Shown piece after piece: positions 6,071-6,112 of a stretch of 6,112 bases of DNA. Positions within the stretch are counted from its first letter, which is position 1. The number at the start of each line of letters is the position of its first letter. Under the pieces are notes generated by a model. The model saw nothing but the letters and a program-made list of their open reading frames with translations. It was not told the origin of the DNA and ran no database searches. A program made the position numbers and the translations under genes. Source of the stretch: Candidatus Colimorpha enterica. Lineage in GTDB: Bacteria; Bacillota; Clostridia; Oscillospirales; CAG-272. The stretch covers positions 1 through 6,112 of the forward strand of contig JAGHTD010000168.1 of the NCBI GenBank assembly GCA_018065475.1, written 5' to 3'.

Positions 6071-6106
6071 ACGGTACTCCCGCATTTTTTCTTGCAGGGG
6101 TACCGT
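6071..6106 (+). other. Long hairpin in the leader or small RNA downstream of the last promoter
   Basis: The arms 6071-6084 and 6093-6106 pair over 14 positions with one C-A mismatch (6081/6096) and one T-G pair (6078/6099). The loop is 8 nt and almost all T. No T run follows within the window, so a terminator cannot be claimed. The right arm contains AGGGG (6096-6100), and a TTG lies at 6108, so the hairpin could hide a ribosome site, but no coding sequence is visible to support that. It begins about 80 nt after the predicted transcript start. It matches no riboswitch class that I recognise. Confidence 0.5.
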
Positions 6107-6112
6107 ATTGCA

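Noticed and set aside
5847..6071. Minus-strand open frame of 74 codons overlapping the end of trpB
   Set aside because: It is antisense to trpB for part of its length, starts with TTG without a clear ribosome site, and its composition does not resemble a known protein.

Overview
The window looks like a chromosomal segment of a mid-GC member of the Bacillota, most likely a Clostridia-type anaerobe. The evidence is a T-box leader, near-consensus sigma-A promoters in AT-rich gaps, strong Shine-Dalgarno sites, and a DUF624 (YesL-type) membrane protein. This placement is inferred from gene content and style; there is no rRNA or other phylogenetic marker to confirm it. I see no mobile element, CRISPR array, phage gene or tRNA. 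All five complete genes belong to known families.

Left edge (1-161): an AT-rich divergent promoter region. A minus-strand promoter and ribosome site lead to a start codon at 8-6, so a gene is cut off by the window edge. A plus-strand promoter (extended -10) drives the rightward operon. Two short inverted repeats lie over the minus-strand promoter and could be operators.

162-4141: a tightly packed four-gene operon on the plus strand. It encodes a DUF624 membrane protein, an RluA-family RNA pseudouridine synthase, apolipoprotein N-acyltransferase (lnt) and the ribonucleotide-reductase repressor nrdR. Junctions are +5 nt, +1 nt and a 4-nt ATGA overlap, so translational coupling is likely. The functions (membrane, RNA modification, lipoprotein maturation, dNTP control) are not one pathway; this is a housekeeping-style cluster.

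4142-4537: a 396-nt gap filled by a strong promoter and a tryptophan-specific T-box leader. The leader has a TGG specifier, a T-box core whose variable base is C (matching the G73 discriminator of bacterial tRNA-Trp), and a 10-bp intrinsic terminator. It controls the next gene.

4538-5902: a stand-alone TrpB2-type tryptophan synthase beta chain with no trpA in view. The T-box logic says it is made when charged tRNA-Trp is scarce, and makes tryptophan from indole (or indole passed on by a distant TrpA).

5903-6112: another strong promoter (5958-5985) starts a transcript that leaves the window. Its first 120 nt carry no convincing ORF but end in a long hairpin. This is the least explained part of the window.
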